26,310 nt of DNA from Thermocladium sp. (GTDB taxonomy: Archaea; Thermoproteota; Thermoprotei; Thermoproteales; Thermocladiaceae): NCBI GenBank assembly GCA_023269935.1, contig JAGDXC010000012.1:9162-35471 (forward strand). Direction: 5' to 3'. Made by a program: the position numbers and the translations under genes. The notes under the pieces are model-generated. The model saw only the letters and a list, made by a program, of their open reading frames with translations. It did no database searches and was not told the origin of the DNA. Positions 16,732 through 24,291 of the stretch are shown piece after piece (the first letter of the stretch is position 1; each line of letters opens with the position of its first letter).

Positions 16732-16743
16732 CCTAAATTTAGG
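16732..16743. repeat. Perfect 12-base palindrome upstream of the TIP49 promoter
   Basis: CCTAAATTTAGG is a perfect palindrome about 55 bases upstream of the TIP49 TATA box, between the L14e stop and that promoter. It could bind a dimeric regulator; AT-rich chance palindromes are common, though this one has GC ends. Confidence 0.25.
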
Positions 16744-16778
16744 GAACACAAATAATGGTAAAAATATGGAGGCGTTAC

Positions 16779-17084
16779 TTATTGTGTAGTTGGTATTAAG
16801 TAGAGATTGGGACTCACTCCCTGCTTGACTACATCCATTAATTTAGCATCCTCTATTGCCTTAATTACATCCTCATCACTGGCCCCCTTACTTATATTGA
16901 CCTTGTATTGAGTTGGTTCCACATGTTTCACATTAACTTTCCTCCTCTTAACCCCGGTCAACTGCTTTGGTCCAGTTACCAGTAGGAAGTCATCGTCAAC
17001 TATATCAACAATGACGCACATTTTACCAGCCTCCCGACCCCTAGTCTTGACACATATTCTACCTACATCGAATACCCTAACCAT
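16779..17084 (-). CDS. rpl14e: 50S ribosomal protein L14e
   Basis: Ribosomal protein of the large subunit found only in archaea and eukaryotes, 101 residues (family about 90-105). The N-terminal SH3-like barrel is clear: MVRVFDVGRICVKTRGREAG, then CVIVDIVDDDFLLVTGP, then RRKVNVKHVEPTQYKVNI. It ends with a helical part, DEDVIKAIEDAKLMDVVKQG. The frame stays open 42 codons further upstream to 17210, but that extension is unlike the family, and a TATA box at 17104-17115 lies 25-26 bases before the ATG at 17084. That ATG is therefore the start and the mRNA is leaderless. It is transcribed in the same direction as TIP49, but each has its own promoter. Confidence 0.95.
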   Translation of the reverse strand: MVRVFDVGRICVKTRGREAGKMCVIVDIVDDDFLLVTGPKQLTGVKRRKVNVKHVEPTQYKVNISKGASDEDVIKAIEDAKLMDVVKQGVSPNLYLIPTTQ

Positions 17085-17103
17085 GAATTGACCAATGACC
17101 CAA

Positions 17104-17115
17104 CTATTTAAAAAC
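17104..17115 (-). promoter_or_regulatory. TATA box of rpl14e; decides the start
   Basis: Minus strand GTTTTTAAATAG preceded by purine-rich GGGGAAA, centred 25-26 bases before the ATG at 17084. It lies inside the longer open frame and so excludes the upstream start. Confidence 0.7.
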
Positions 17116-17314
17116 TTTCCCCATCCAAATACTTCATAATAACGCGCAATCATTCTAAGGAATAAAATAATTCTTTTTCTAATTCTGATTAATGAATCAT
17201 TCACGATCAAACTAAAATTTCTTTTTTAATATATAATATTATGTAGCTGATAGAATAATTGAATATTTTTCCATAATGCTATATTAATGTTGCATAAATA
17301 TTCTAGGTTATAGA

Positions 17315-17326
17315 TATATTTAATAA
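17315..17326 (+). promoter_or_regulatory. TATA box of the ChrB-domain gene
   Basis: TATATTTAATAA centred 27-28 bases before the ATG at 17348, in a very AT-rich spacer (17211-17347). Confidence 0.55.
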
Positions 17327-17347
17327 ACTGCTAATTTATGATATATC

Positions 17348-17791
17348 ATGAAGTGGGTCACTAGGAAAAGAGCAATGGTTGATAGAATCGCATGCCCTTG
17401 GCTGATAAAGAAATTCATTGATCCGGAAGCAGAATTCATATTTGTACCAGAAGAAGAAGTTCTAAGAGTCGCAGAAAAAGAAGGCGCTATACCTTTTGAT
17501 ACGAATGGCGCTGAATTGAATCACTATATTGAGAATGGAGTGGAATATGTTACATTTGATGCATTAATAAAGAAATATAAATTAAACGATCCAGCTCTAT
17601 TAGAGCTTGCAAAAATTGTGAGGGGAGCAGATGCCCATAATCCCTCTAATCCACCGCCTGAATCCCCAGGGCTAAAAGCTGCAGCAATAGGGTTTAGAGA
17701 AATTTCAATAAATGATTATCAAAATATGGAAAAACAGTTCCCTATGTATGACGCATTATACGAATACTGCAAACTAAAGATAAGGAAATAA
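17348..17791 (+). CDS. ChrB C-terminal domain protein (chromate resistance-type)
   Basis: A 147-residue protein matching the C-terminal domain of bacterial ChrB, the regulator/sensor linked to chromate resistance. The family signature is clear: WVTRKRAMVDRIACPWLIKK, then FIDPEAEFIFVPEEEV, GAIPFDTNGAELNHY, YVTFDALIKKYKL and LAKIVRGADAHN. The region with Cys, His and Asp residues is proposed to bind metal or act enzymatically; its chemistry is not established. The N-terminal regulatory domain of full ChrB is absent and no chromate transporter gene (chrA) is beside it, so resistance is not implied. It uses more GAA and AAA than its GAG/AAG-rich neighbours and sits in an AT-rich island, which hints at gene transfer. 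The start is supported by the TATA box. Confidence 0.85.
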   Translation: MKWVTRKRAMVDRIACPWLIKKFIDPEAEFIFVPEEEVLRVAEKEGAIPFDTNGAELNHYIENGVEYVTFDALIKKYKLNDPALLELAKIVRGADAHNPSNPPPESPGLKAAAIGFREISINDYQNMEKQFPMYDALYEYCKLKIRK

Positions 17792-17981
17792 GCCAAAGAC
17801 CCGCTCATCGCTAGCCAATATGATACTTATTATCCCACCATTGAACCAGAATACTTGCAAGGACTAGAATAGTTTATAGGCCAATTTCATAATATAATTA
17901 AGCATAGAGAATTAATACCGCATGAGACCGAACCCCACTATTGGCAGGCACCCTTGCATGACAATTTTGTGATTTATCCAC

Positions 17982-20045
17982 CTAGTGAACCTTCTTAATA
18001 TAGCCTGGCTTTGGAGCGTATAATTCTCCATTCTTCATAAGCATATTAATTAATTTCTCCGCTGCAGCCCTATCCACGCCTCTCTCCTCTACCTCTCTAA
18101 GCGCATCCTCCAGCTTCACTGGTTTACCATCGTTTAACTCCTCCATCTTACTAATTGTTTCTAAAACCACGGCCATTCTTTCTTGGGAACTTCGCGGCTT
18201 GCCCGTCATTATCACATCTATATCGACTTTGCCCGTCTCAACATCTATACCCACGCTCTGTAGAAACTTGAGAAAGAGAGATATTGCCCTCTCTGCATCC
18301 TCCTTATCCACAGTGCTGCTTAGCCTCATCTTAGCCTCGGCCTCCGCCAGCCTTATTAGTGCCTCTAATTGCCTAGCAGTTATCGCCACGGGGGAATTAG
18401 GTTCCTGTGACTTACTCCTCATTTGCACATAGAATTGAGTCACCAATTCCTGCGCCTCTTTAGTTAATATTGGCTTCACGTGTTTCCTGGCGTATGCTAT
18501 GTATTTCCTGAGAAGATCAGGCTTAATTATATCCCTGCTATATGCATCAAGGATATCATTTGAATGAAGCTTCACAATATGGGTGGCAATATTTCTATCC
18601 TTTTCTGCATTAGGCTCATCCCTTACTATGAATATTAAGTCAAACCTAGAGAGCAATGTGACCGGGAGATCAACATTCTCAGCAACAGTTCTATTGGGTA
18701 AGTAGCGGCCGAATGTCGGATTAGCTGCAGCTAGAACAGAGGCGCGGGCATTAAGTGTGGCAACTATTCCAGCCTTGGCAATAGATACTGTTTGCTGCTC
18801 CATTGCCTCATGCATTGCAACGCGATCCTTTGCATCCATTTTATCTATCTCATCAATTATGGCTACCCCCATGTCGCCTAGAACCAAAGCACCTGCCTCT
18901 AGGTAAAATTCGCTAGTGGTTTTATCCCTAACAACGGCTGCAGTCAATCCTGCGGCAGTGGATCCTTTCCCGTTAGTATAAACAGCCCTAGGCGCTATCT
19001 TGCTCACGAATTTAAGGAGCTGGCTCTTCCCGGCCCCCGGATCACCTATTAACAATAAATGCACATCGCCCCTAACCCTTATGCCATCAGGGTACTCCTT
19101 CGGGATCCCGCCAAAGAGAAGGCATGCTATTGCTTCCTTTACATCGGTCATGCCGTATATTGATGGAGCTATTGATTTAATTATGCGATCCCTCACGTCC
19201 TGCATGGATGCTAGTTCCCTTATCTTATCCTCGTCCTCGCTTGTTATCTCCACCTCAGCGAAGTCCTTCTGCATGCTCTCGATGTAGTTTACATTTATGT
19301 AACTAGATAATATGGGGGGCCTCAGCTTCCTCAACTCAGACATATCCAGCTCAAGTATGCCTGTGACCGTGACGCGGTCGCCTGGCTTAACTCTATCAAC
19401 TAGGTCATCCATTAATATTGCCTCCATATTACGCGGCAACTGTCCTGAAGGTAATTCCTCTAATCGTTCCTGTATTATCACTTTCTGCCAATCAATGAAC
19501 TCGCTTCTCTCTGATGTTAATTCCATCGTATTCACCGCACCACAGCGGGGGCATTTCCTTGGGGGCTGGACGAATGAGCTAAGGGTTTGATTTACCTCAA
19601 GCTCAAATCCGCATTGAGTGCACCTATAAGTGGCCTTGACGAGGAAATGCTTAGGCGGCGTTTGTCTTAATATTATGCCCTCTATCGCAATGAATCTACC
19701 TATTTGATCGCTGCGGAGCTTCCTTAGGCTTAACTTATCGGTCTGAGGCATCTTGAAGCGAGCGTGAAACTTACTCACTTGACGCGCATACTCGGGATCC
19801 CTTTCAGTCACCATTCGTTTAACGGCGTTTGATGCTGCATCTATGGCTAAGTTAGGCGAATCAATTAATAGGTCGGCTAATTCCTTATGGTTTAATATTA
19901 AGTCATTAAAGTCTATAACAAGAGACCGTTCCCTATTTATTATCATTGTACTTACTTCATTCAAGTACTTCTCATCGGACTCGAGCAATGACTTAAACTT
20001 CTCAATCAGATCATCAAAATTGATAGACTCCTTCTCTTCAATCAT
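17982..20045 (-). CDS. mcm: Replicative DNA helicase MCM
   Basis: Hexameric 3'-5' replicative helicase, 687 residues, close to the 686 of the Sulfolobus enzyme. The N-terminal domain carries a zinc ribbon (Cys142, 145, 165, 168; RCTQCG and KCPRCG). The AAA+ core has Walker A GDPGAGKS (334-341), NGKGSTAAGLTAAVV, Walker B AIIDEIDKMD (395-404), sensor 1 AAANPTFGRY with Asn442, and the arginine finger in LLSRFDL (Arg467). A winged helix closes the C-terminus (NMLMKNGELYAPKPGYIKK). The frame opens further to an ATG at 20081, but the ATG at 20045 starts the normal MCM N-terminus (MIEEKESINFDDLIEKF) and overlaps the gins23 end by eight bases, so I chose it. It forms an operon with gins23. Confidence 0.97.
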   Translation of the reverse strand: MIEEKESINFDDLIEKFKSLLESDEKYLNEVSTMIINRERSLVIDFNDLILNHKELADLLIDSPNLAIDAASNAVKRMVTERDPEYARQVSKFHARFKMPQTDKLSLRKLRSDQIGRFIAIEGIILRQTPPKHFLVKATYRCTQCGFELEVNQTLSSFVQPPRKCPRCGAVNTMELTSERSEFIDWQKVIIQERLEELPSGQLPRNMEAILMDDLVDRVKPGDRVTVTGILELDMSELRKLRPPILSSYINVNYIESMQKDFAEVEITSEDEDKIRELASMQDVRDRIIKSIAPSIYGMTDVKEAIACLLFGGIPKEYPDGIRVRGDVHLLLIGDPGAGKSQLLKFVSKIAPRAVYTNGKGSTAAGLTAAVVRDKTTSEFYLEAGALVLGDMGVAIIDEIDKMDAKDRVAMHEAMEQQTVSIAKAGIVATLNARASVLAAANPTFGRYLPNRTVAENVDLPVTLLSRFDLIFIVRDEPNAEKDRNIATHIVKLHSNDILDAYSRDIIKPDLLRKYIAYARKHVKPILTKEAQELVTQFYVQMRSKSQEPNSPVAITARQLEALIRLAEAEAKMRLSSTVDKEDAERAISLFLKFLQSVGIDVETGKVDIDVIMTGKPRSSQERMAVVLETISKMEELNDGKPVKLEDALREVEERGVDRAAAEKLINMLMKNGELYAPKPGYIKKVH

Positions 20046-20562
20046 TGGTGACCACCATGGACTCAACCCAACTCCTGGCAATCCGGCTTACCTCCCTCAC
20101 AATAGCCTCTTCTTCTATTGGCAACCTATCCAGATACTCCCTAGTATCCACTAATGAGGGGGACACCGCCACTGTATTAAGTAATTTTCTTAACCGGACC
20201 TGGGCCAATTCCTTTAGTATCTGCTCGTACTGCTTAGCTTCTTGCTCCTCTAATTGAGCCATGCTCAACCTAGCCCGTACATAGAAGCCTCGATCTAATT
20301 CCTGTAAATCATTTATGGACTTGGTTTCCCTCCAATGGATCTTCCTTAAATCCTCAAGAGGCAAGAAGTCCTGCTGAATTAGTTGCGCGAATCCCCTCCT
20401 TATTAGGAATAATGCTATTGATGGCGGCACACGAATAGGGTCGCCAGCCTTGAGCGGCCCTATTTTATAATCACCAGCCCGTACTTCAGGTATATCTCTC
20501 GAGACCGATAATCTAATATCTTGTTGGTACTCCATCACATCTATTATTGATCTAAATGACAT
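20038..20562 (-). CDS. gins23: GINS complex subunit Gins23
   Basis: Component of the archaeal CMG-like replicative helicase; GINS binds MCM and the RecJ/Cdc45 protein. The 174-residue product begins with the small beta-rich B domain (IRLSVSRDIPEVRAGDYKIG, then PIRVPPSIALFLIRRGFAQL) followed by the helical A domain with charged helices (MAQLEEQEAKQYEQILKELA). B before A is the order of Sld5-independent Gins23 rather than Gins51. Location confirms it: gins23 directly before mcm, with an eight-base overlap, is the Sulfolobus arrangement. A TATA box lies about 30 bases before the ATG. I infer one transcript for helicase and GINS. Confidence 0.9.
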   Translation of the reverse strand: MSFRSIIDVMEYQQDIRLSVSRDIPEVRAGDYKIGPLKAGDPIRVPPSIALFLIRRGFAQLIQQDFLPLEDLRKIHWRETKSINDLQELDRGFYVRARLSMAQLEEQEAKQYEQILKELAQVRLRKLLNTVAVSPSLVDTREYLDRLPIEEEAIVREVSRIARSWVESMVVTND

Positions 20563-20586
20563 CTATAATAAGCACTCTCGCTAGAC

Positions 20587-20597
20587 CTATTTAATCC
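20587..20597 (-). promoter_or_regulatory. TATA box of the gins23-mcm operon
   Basis: Minus strand GGATTAAATAG, centred about 30 bases before the gins23 ATG at 20562. Confidence 0.6.
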
Positions 20598-20683
20598 TAT
20601 TAGCGCAACTCACATGATAATGAAGGCAGGGAAATACATCAATGATTGAATGTTTTAAAGAAAGAATCGCTAAGTTAATTACA

Positions 20684-20836
20684 TTATTGCCGCTGCTTCT
20701 CAGCGTTTAGTATTCTCCTTGTATAGTTTCGTGAATTTCTGCGCCTAGGGGTTAGATTCTTATGTGGCCTAGCCGGCACCTTAGGTGTTTGGCTCCTGAC
20801 TTTTCCAGCCTTTGTTAATGAACCATGCGAACCCAT
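20684..20836 (-). CDS. rps30e: 30S ribosomal protein S30e
   Basis: A 50-codon gene, easy to miss because of its length. The product begins [20 protein letters not shown], which matches archaeal and eukaryotic (FAU) S30e almost residue for residue, and goes on with [11 protein letters not shown] and a short basic tail. It has about 30 percent Lys/Arg and no other stop in frame. S30e is a small-subunit protein near the decoding region. A TATA box at 20857-20867 lies 26 bases before the ATG, giving a leaderless mRNA. It is encoded upstream of the gins23-mcm operon on the same strand but has its own promoter. Confidence 0.93.
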   Translation of the reverse strand: MGSHGSLTKAGKVRSQTPKVPARPHKNLTPRRRNSRNYTRRILNAEKQRQ

Positions 20837-20856
20837 GGAAGGTACGGCACCAGCGA

Positions 20857-20867
20857 CTTAATAAACT
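20857..20867 (-). promoter_or_regulatory. TATA box of rps30e
   Basis: Minus strand AGTTTATTAAG preceded by purine-rich GAAATAA, centred 26 bases before the ATG at 20836. Confidence 0.65.
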
Positions 20868-20949
20868 TTATTTCGGCGAATCCAAAACCAAGTACCAAAG
20901 CTAACATCAAGATAACTATAAATATTATATGATGATTTCAATGGCTAGT

Positions 20950-21291
20950 TCATTTCTCCCTTATCAGCATTATGGAGGCCGCCGAGGAAAATATAAAGCC
21001 AAGAAGGAAGCCGCCGAGGCCAATTAATGATATTAGCGATAAGAGGAGACCAATTAATCCAAGAACTCGACGACTAAGTCTCGTAATAATTACGGCAAAG
21101 AATATGGCATTCAGAAGCACGCCAATAACGGCTTCAAGCAAGCCCGTGTACATGTATAAGGCGGGCGGTGCGGCATATACCATATTAAGGGAGAGAATTG
21201 TTGGATCCATAGATATATCCACTAGTAATACTCCGTCTATGATCATGAGTAAACCGCCCAGCAACATAAGTAGAGGCACTGCTTTATTCAT
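20950..21291 (-). CDS. Small integral membrane protein of unknown function
   Basis: A 113-residue protein that is nearly all hydrophobic, with four likely membrane segments: about 5-25 (VPLLMLLGGLLMIIDGVLL), 43-68 around GLLEAVIGVLLNAIFFAVII, 75-92 (VLGLIGLLLSLISLIGLGGF) and 93-109 (LLGFIFSSAASIMLI). The loop TRLSRR is the only strongly basic one and is probably inside. No family recognised and no catalytic motif seen. The start is an ATG with a TATA box 27-28 bases before it. It lies between rps30e and taw3, both on the same strand, without evident functional link. Confidence 0.75.
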   Translation of the reverse strand: MNKAVPLLMLLGGLLMIIDGVLLVDISMDPTILSLNMVYAAPPALYMYTGLLEAVIGVLLNAIFFAVIITRLSRRVLGLIGLLLSLISLIGLGGFLLGFIFSSAASIMLIREK

Positions 21292-21313
21292 GTTTCTAGA
21301 GAGGAAATGCTAA

Positions 21314-21323
21314 CTTTATTAAC
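21314..21323 (-). promoter_or_regulatory. TATA box of the small membrane protein gene
   Basis: Minus strand GTTAATAAAG, centred 27-28 bases before the ATG at 21291. Confidence 0.55.
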
Positions 21324-21360
21324 ATTTAGCGTCATAAAAGAGAAATGGAGGCTGAAGGAG

Positions 21361-22014
21361 TCATTCACTTAACTTAATGCCCGACTTGAATGCTCTATAC
21401 GGCACTTTGCTTATTCTAATCAATGGGTAATCCGCGTTCATTAATTCCCTCTCAATTAATCTAATTAAGTCAACCAGCCTTAGCTTCGCGAAAATGAGAA
21501 CCTCATTAGCTGCGTCAACTATAGGATTCAAACTACTAAACATATCCACGCCGTGGACCTTCAATGGAACATCTAGTCTATCCTCTCCAAGCAATTCAAC
21601 TAAGTAACCCCAATCCCTTATTGTGGATATGCCGCTATGTTTGAAGCCGGCCATTCTGGCAAGCCTAAGGAGAAGCTCTGCATCTTCCATGCTTCTCGCC
21701 ACCACGTGAAAAATAGCGCTTCTTACCATAAGCCAAGCATTATTTAGCCCCACGATTACATTGCTCACCTCATTAACTGTTATCGGCCTATGCCACTTAG
21801 CTATGAAGCTGAAGAGATTATTTGACTTGGCGAAGCCAAGTCGCTCTGCCTTGGCTATCATTATTCTACCACTACAGCTGCTGGTGGTGTAGTAGTTAGG
21901 GAGAGCATTAATGCTGTTCAAAACATCGATTAGGTCAAAATCAACCCTACCCATCTCGGTTTCCTTAGCTAATCGCTCCATGAATGATTTTTTCTTTTGC
22001 TGAAATGGATCCAT
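21361..22014 (-). CDS. taw3: tRNA wybutosine-synthesizing protein Taw3 (TYW3 family)
   Basis: SAM-dependent methyltransferase of wyosine-derivative synthesis; TYW3/Taw3 methylates N4 of the tricyclic base at position 37 of tRNA-Phe. The 217-residue length and the family motif YYTTSSCSGRI (41-51) identify it, along with ISTIRDWGYLVELLG and the C-terminal RISKVPYRAF region. Crenarchaea often carry Taw3 alongside Taw1 and Taw2; those are not in this window. Its ATG lies two bases after the stop of the unknown gene upstream (stop TAG at 22017-22019), so the two are one operon. No promoter of its own was seen. Confidence 0.9.
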   Translation of the reverse strand: MDPFQQKKKSFMERLAKETEMGRVDFDLIDVLNSINALPNYYTTSSCSGRIMIAKAERLGFAKSNNLFSFIAKWHRPITVNEVSNVIVGLNNAWLMVRSAIFHVVARSMEDAELLLRLARMAGFKHSGISTIRDWGYLVELLGEDRLDVPLKVHGVDMFSSLNPIVDAANEVLIFAKLRLVDLIRLIERELMNADYPLIRISKVPYRAFKSGIKLSE

Positions 22015-22016
22015 GG

Positions 22017-22484
22017 CTATTCAGGCAAGTAGAATGCTTCCTTCTCCCTATAGGCTTCCTTGAACCTTAATTCAGTGAGCCGTTCCTCGGCCTTCCTATA
22101 CATATCGGCGAACGCCTTGATCCTATCCTCAAGCTCTGAGCCACCGCTGAACTCCTCGGTCTCGTACACGTACTTAATTGATTTGCCCTTGCCATGCTCC
22201 ACTATGAAACCCTCTACGCTGCCGCTTGTCGGCAATGATCCTATTTCTCCATTTCCCCTAATCAAGAATGAATATCCCTTGACTTTACCATCACTGAAGA
22301 CAAGCCTGACCAGGACTAATGATATATGGAATTCCTTCAGCGTATTTAGAATCACGTCTCTATATCTCTCAGTTTCCCTAACATGGGGGAGCCGTTCCAA
22401 TAGCAGTAAATCATTCCTAGATAAATCCTTCACCAATTCATCAAGCATGGCGCTGGCCTTCTTGTTTATATTAATCACACTCAT
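22017..22484 (-). CDS. Conserved-looking protein of unknown function, operon with taw3
   Basis: Not recognised. The 155-residue product is soluble and charged. A helical N-terminus (INKKASAMLDELVKDLSRND) is followed by a beta-rich middle (HISLVLVRLVFSDGKVKGYS, then SVEGFIVEHGKGKSIKYVYE) and a long charged helix at the end (EDRIKAFADMYRKAEERLTE), which may be a coiled coil. The frame is open to an ATG at 22526. I prefer 22484 because the TATA-like AGTTTTTTAATC is centred 26-27 bases before it and looks like the rpl14e promoter; 22526 also has a weaker AT-rich site 27 bases upstream. Its downstream partner is taw3, two bases away, so a tRNA-related role is possible but unproven. Confidence 0.75.
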   Translation of the reverse strand: MSVININKKASAMLDELVKDLSRNDLLLLERLPHVRETERYRDVILNTLKEFHISLVLVRLVFSDGKVKGYSFLIRGNGEIGSLPTSGSVEGFIVEHGKGKSIKYVYETEEFSGGSELEDRIKAFADMYRKAEERLTELRFKEAYREKEAFYLPE

Positions 22485-22504
22485 GAGTAGCCCAATTCTG
22501 AATT

Positions 22505-22516
22505 GATTAAAAAACT
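22505..22516 (-). promoter_or_regulatory. TATA box of the unknown gene-taw3 operon
   Basis: Minus strand AGTTTTTTAATC, centred 26-27 bases before the ATG at 22484. If the start is 22526 instead, the box would be AGTTAATTAATC at about 22548-22559. Confidence 0.45.
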
Positions 22517-22581
22517 TAACCACCATTGCCTAACACTAACTTCCTTTAGATTAATTAACTGAATTAATTAGTGTTGTTAAC

Positions 22582-22592
22582 GCTTAAATTTA
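22582..22592 (+). promoter_or_regulatory. TATA box of cbf5/truB
   Basis: GCTTAAATTTA is centred about 22 bases before the ATG at 22609. Just upstream (22551-22570) lies an AT-rich imperfect inverted repeat between the divergent genes. Confidence 0.5.
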
Positions 22593-22608
22593 GGTCTTCT
22601 ATGGGCTA

Positions 22609-23652
22609 ATGGTGAATATAGAGAAGTGCGATACTGAGCGGGGAATACATATTAAGATAGATGAGAGAACCAGTGATGAGTATGGCGTTTATCCGGAGAA
22701 ACGATCTATAGAGGACCACGTGAGGCGGGGCTTCATAGTATTAGATAAGCCGAGGGGTCCATCTAGTCATGAAGTGGTTTCATGGATAAAGAGAATGCTT
22801 AATCTAGAGAGAGCTGGTCATGCTGGAACCCTGGATCCACGTGTTTCTGGAGTTCTTCCTGTGGCCTTGGGGGACTCCACTAAAGTACTTCAGGGCATAT
22901 CTCACGAGTCTAAGGAGTACATTGCCGTGATGATGCTACATGGGGATGCCGATGATAATACAGTAAAGAGTGTATTAAGGGAATTCATTGGGGAAATTTA
23001 TCAAAGGCCCCCTGTCAAGAGCGCAGTTAAGAGACAATTAAGAACGAGACACGTGTATTCCCTGGAAATGCTAGAGAGGGATGGGAGATACATATTGTTG
23101 GACACTAATGTGGAGGCAGGCACGTATGTTAGGAAGCTATGCTATGATATTGGAGAGGTACTGAGGGTTGGTGCTAATATGCGTGAACTAAGAAGAATAC
23201 GAGTTGGTTGCTTTAAGGAGGACGAGGCCATCACATTACATGACTTAGCTGACGCCATATATCTCTGGAGGCATTATGGGGATGAGACGCTCATGCGGAA
23301 GCTAATAAAGCCTGTGGAGTACATGGTGAAGCACCTACCTCGAATATTTATACGGGACTCGGCTGTTGATTCGATAGCGCATGGAGCCGCTCTCGCTGCG
23401 CCTGGCGTGGCTAAGGTCGAGGATGGCGTGGAAAGAGACAGAATGGTGGCTATAGTCACATTGAAGGGCGAATTAGTTGCGTTAGGGAAAGCCGCAGTAT
23501 CCACAAGCGAATTATTAAGCATGAATAAGGGCATAGTGGCTAAACCCACTAGAGTAATAATGGAGAGAGGCGTTTACCCTAGCGCATGGCCAAAGGGAAA
23601 GAACCAGGATGCGAGGGACACCCCACGATCAACCGAGAGACGCAGGGAATAA
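22609..23652 (+). CDS. cbf5: tRNA/rRNA pseudouridine synthase Cbf5 (TruB family)
   Basis: Catalytic subunit of the archaeal H/ACA guide RNP, which makes pseudouridines in rRNA, and guide-independently psi55 in tRNA. The 347 residues have the archaeal N-terminal extension, FIVLDKPRGPSSHEVVSWIK, and the catalytic motif HAGTLDPRVSGVLPVALG with Asp76. Next come YQRPPVKSAVKRQLRTRHVY, then EAGTYVRKLCYDIG. A PUA domain ends the protein (about 240-330, with AVDSIAHGAALAAPGV and ELVALGKA). A basic tail of about 20 residues follows. Its partners Nop10, Gar1 and L7Ae are not in this window. The GTG two bases into the ATG region and the TATA spacing leave the ATG at 22609 as best start. Confidence 0.96.
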   Translation: MVNIEKCDTERGIHIKIDERTSDEYGVYPEKRSIEDHVRRGFIVLDKPRGPSSHEVVSWIKRMLNLERAGHAGTLDPRVSGVLPVALGDSTKVLQGISHESKEYIAVMMLHGDADDNTVKSVLREFIGEIYQRPPVKSAVKRQLRTRHVYSLEMLERDGRYILLDTNVEAGTYVRKLCYDIGEVLRVGANMRELRRIRVGCFKEDEAITLHDLADAIYLWRHYGDETLMRKLIKPVEYMVKHLPRIFIRDSAVDSIAHGAALAAPGVAKVEDGVERDRMVAIVTLKGELVALGKAAVSTSELLSMNKGIVAKPTRVIMERGVYPSAWPKGKNQDARDTPRSTERRRE

Positions 23653-23709
23653 ACGACGAAAAAGGACCATAGTATCTCTATTTAATTAGTTAATAATCCT
23701 TGAATGGGG

Positions 23710-24054
23710 TTACTCCACTAGATCCCTTATTAGTTTTGCTATTTTCTCCGGGGAATCGCTTTCCTTGCATAATGCCCATAATTCACTTTTCCTACAAATC
23801 TTATATCTAACAATGCTTCTTGAATCATCCTTTTCAAGCAATCCGTTCTTGACTAAGTTATCTAATATATGCTTAACCAACGTGAATAAAACCGGTAGCA
23901 TATTATTCTTGAGACTACTATTAGAGTGCTCGAGAAGCGTCTTTGGGATGAAGGAGACACATGAACCCCTGGACTCCCTCACCATCTTCCAGAGCGCCTC
24001 GGCCACGGCGTTCGTAACATCCCTGAAATTAGTATACGACGTCATTGAGCTCAT
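23710..24054 (-). CDS. Small protein of unknown function, possible winged-helix DNA-binding fold
   Basis: No family recognised. The 114-residue protein is helical with a pattern that could be a winged helix: helix FRDVTNAVAEALWKMVRE, helix MLPVLFTLVKHILDNLVKNG, then LLEKDDSRSIVRYKICRK as a two-stranded wing, and a last helix DSPEKIAKLIRDLVE. It has three cysteines without metal-site spacing. The ATG at 24054 has a TATA box 26-27 bases before it; ATG 24045 is the alternative. It stands alone between cbf5 (convergent) and the oxidoreductase gene. Regulator status is a guess from fold-like pattern. Confidence 0.65.
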   Translation of the reverse strand: MSSMTSYTNFRDVTNAVAEALWKMVRESRGSCVSFIPKTLLEHSNSSLKNNMLPVLFTLVKHILDNLVKNGLLEKDDSRSIVRYKICRKSELWALCKESDSPEKIAKLIRDLVE

Positions 24055-24074
24055 TAAAGTATCCTGGACGTCTG

Positions 24075-24086
24075 CATATTAATTAG
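24075..24086 (-). promoter_or_regulatory. TATA box of the small winged-helix-like gene
   Basis: Minus strand CTAATTAATATG, centred 26-27 bases before the ATG at 24054. Confidence 0.5.
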
Positions 24087-24291
24087 TAATTCTGAGCAAT
24101 TTATCCCTATTATGCCTGTTAGTACAGGATTAATTATTCCTGAATATATGAGAGTATTCCGAAACATTTACAGTTAATTGGTTTTTATATATGGATCATG
24201 AGGAACCCATAAAAGGCCATGAATATATCTGCATCACTTGAAATATACAATAATGATTAGCAACAGGGAAGTGAAAAATGGTTTTTATTTA

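Noticed and set aside
17085..17210. A 42-residue N-terminal extension of L14e
   Set aside because: It is unlike the family, very AT-rich, and contains the TATA box that drives the shorter gene.
20046..20081. A longer MCM start giving 12 extra residues (MPGVGLSPWWSP)
   Set aside because: The extension only overlaps the gins23 end in another frame. The ATG at 20045 gives the normal MCM N-terminus and length.
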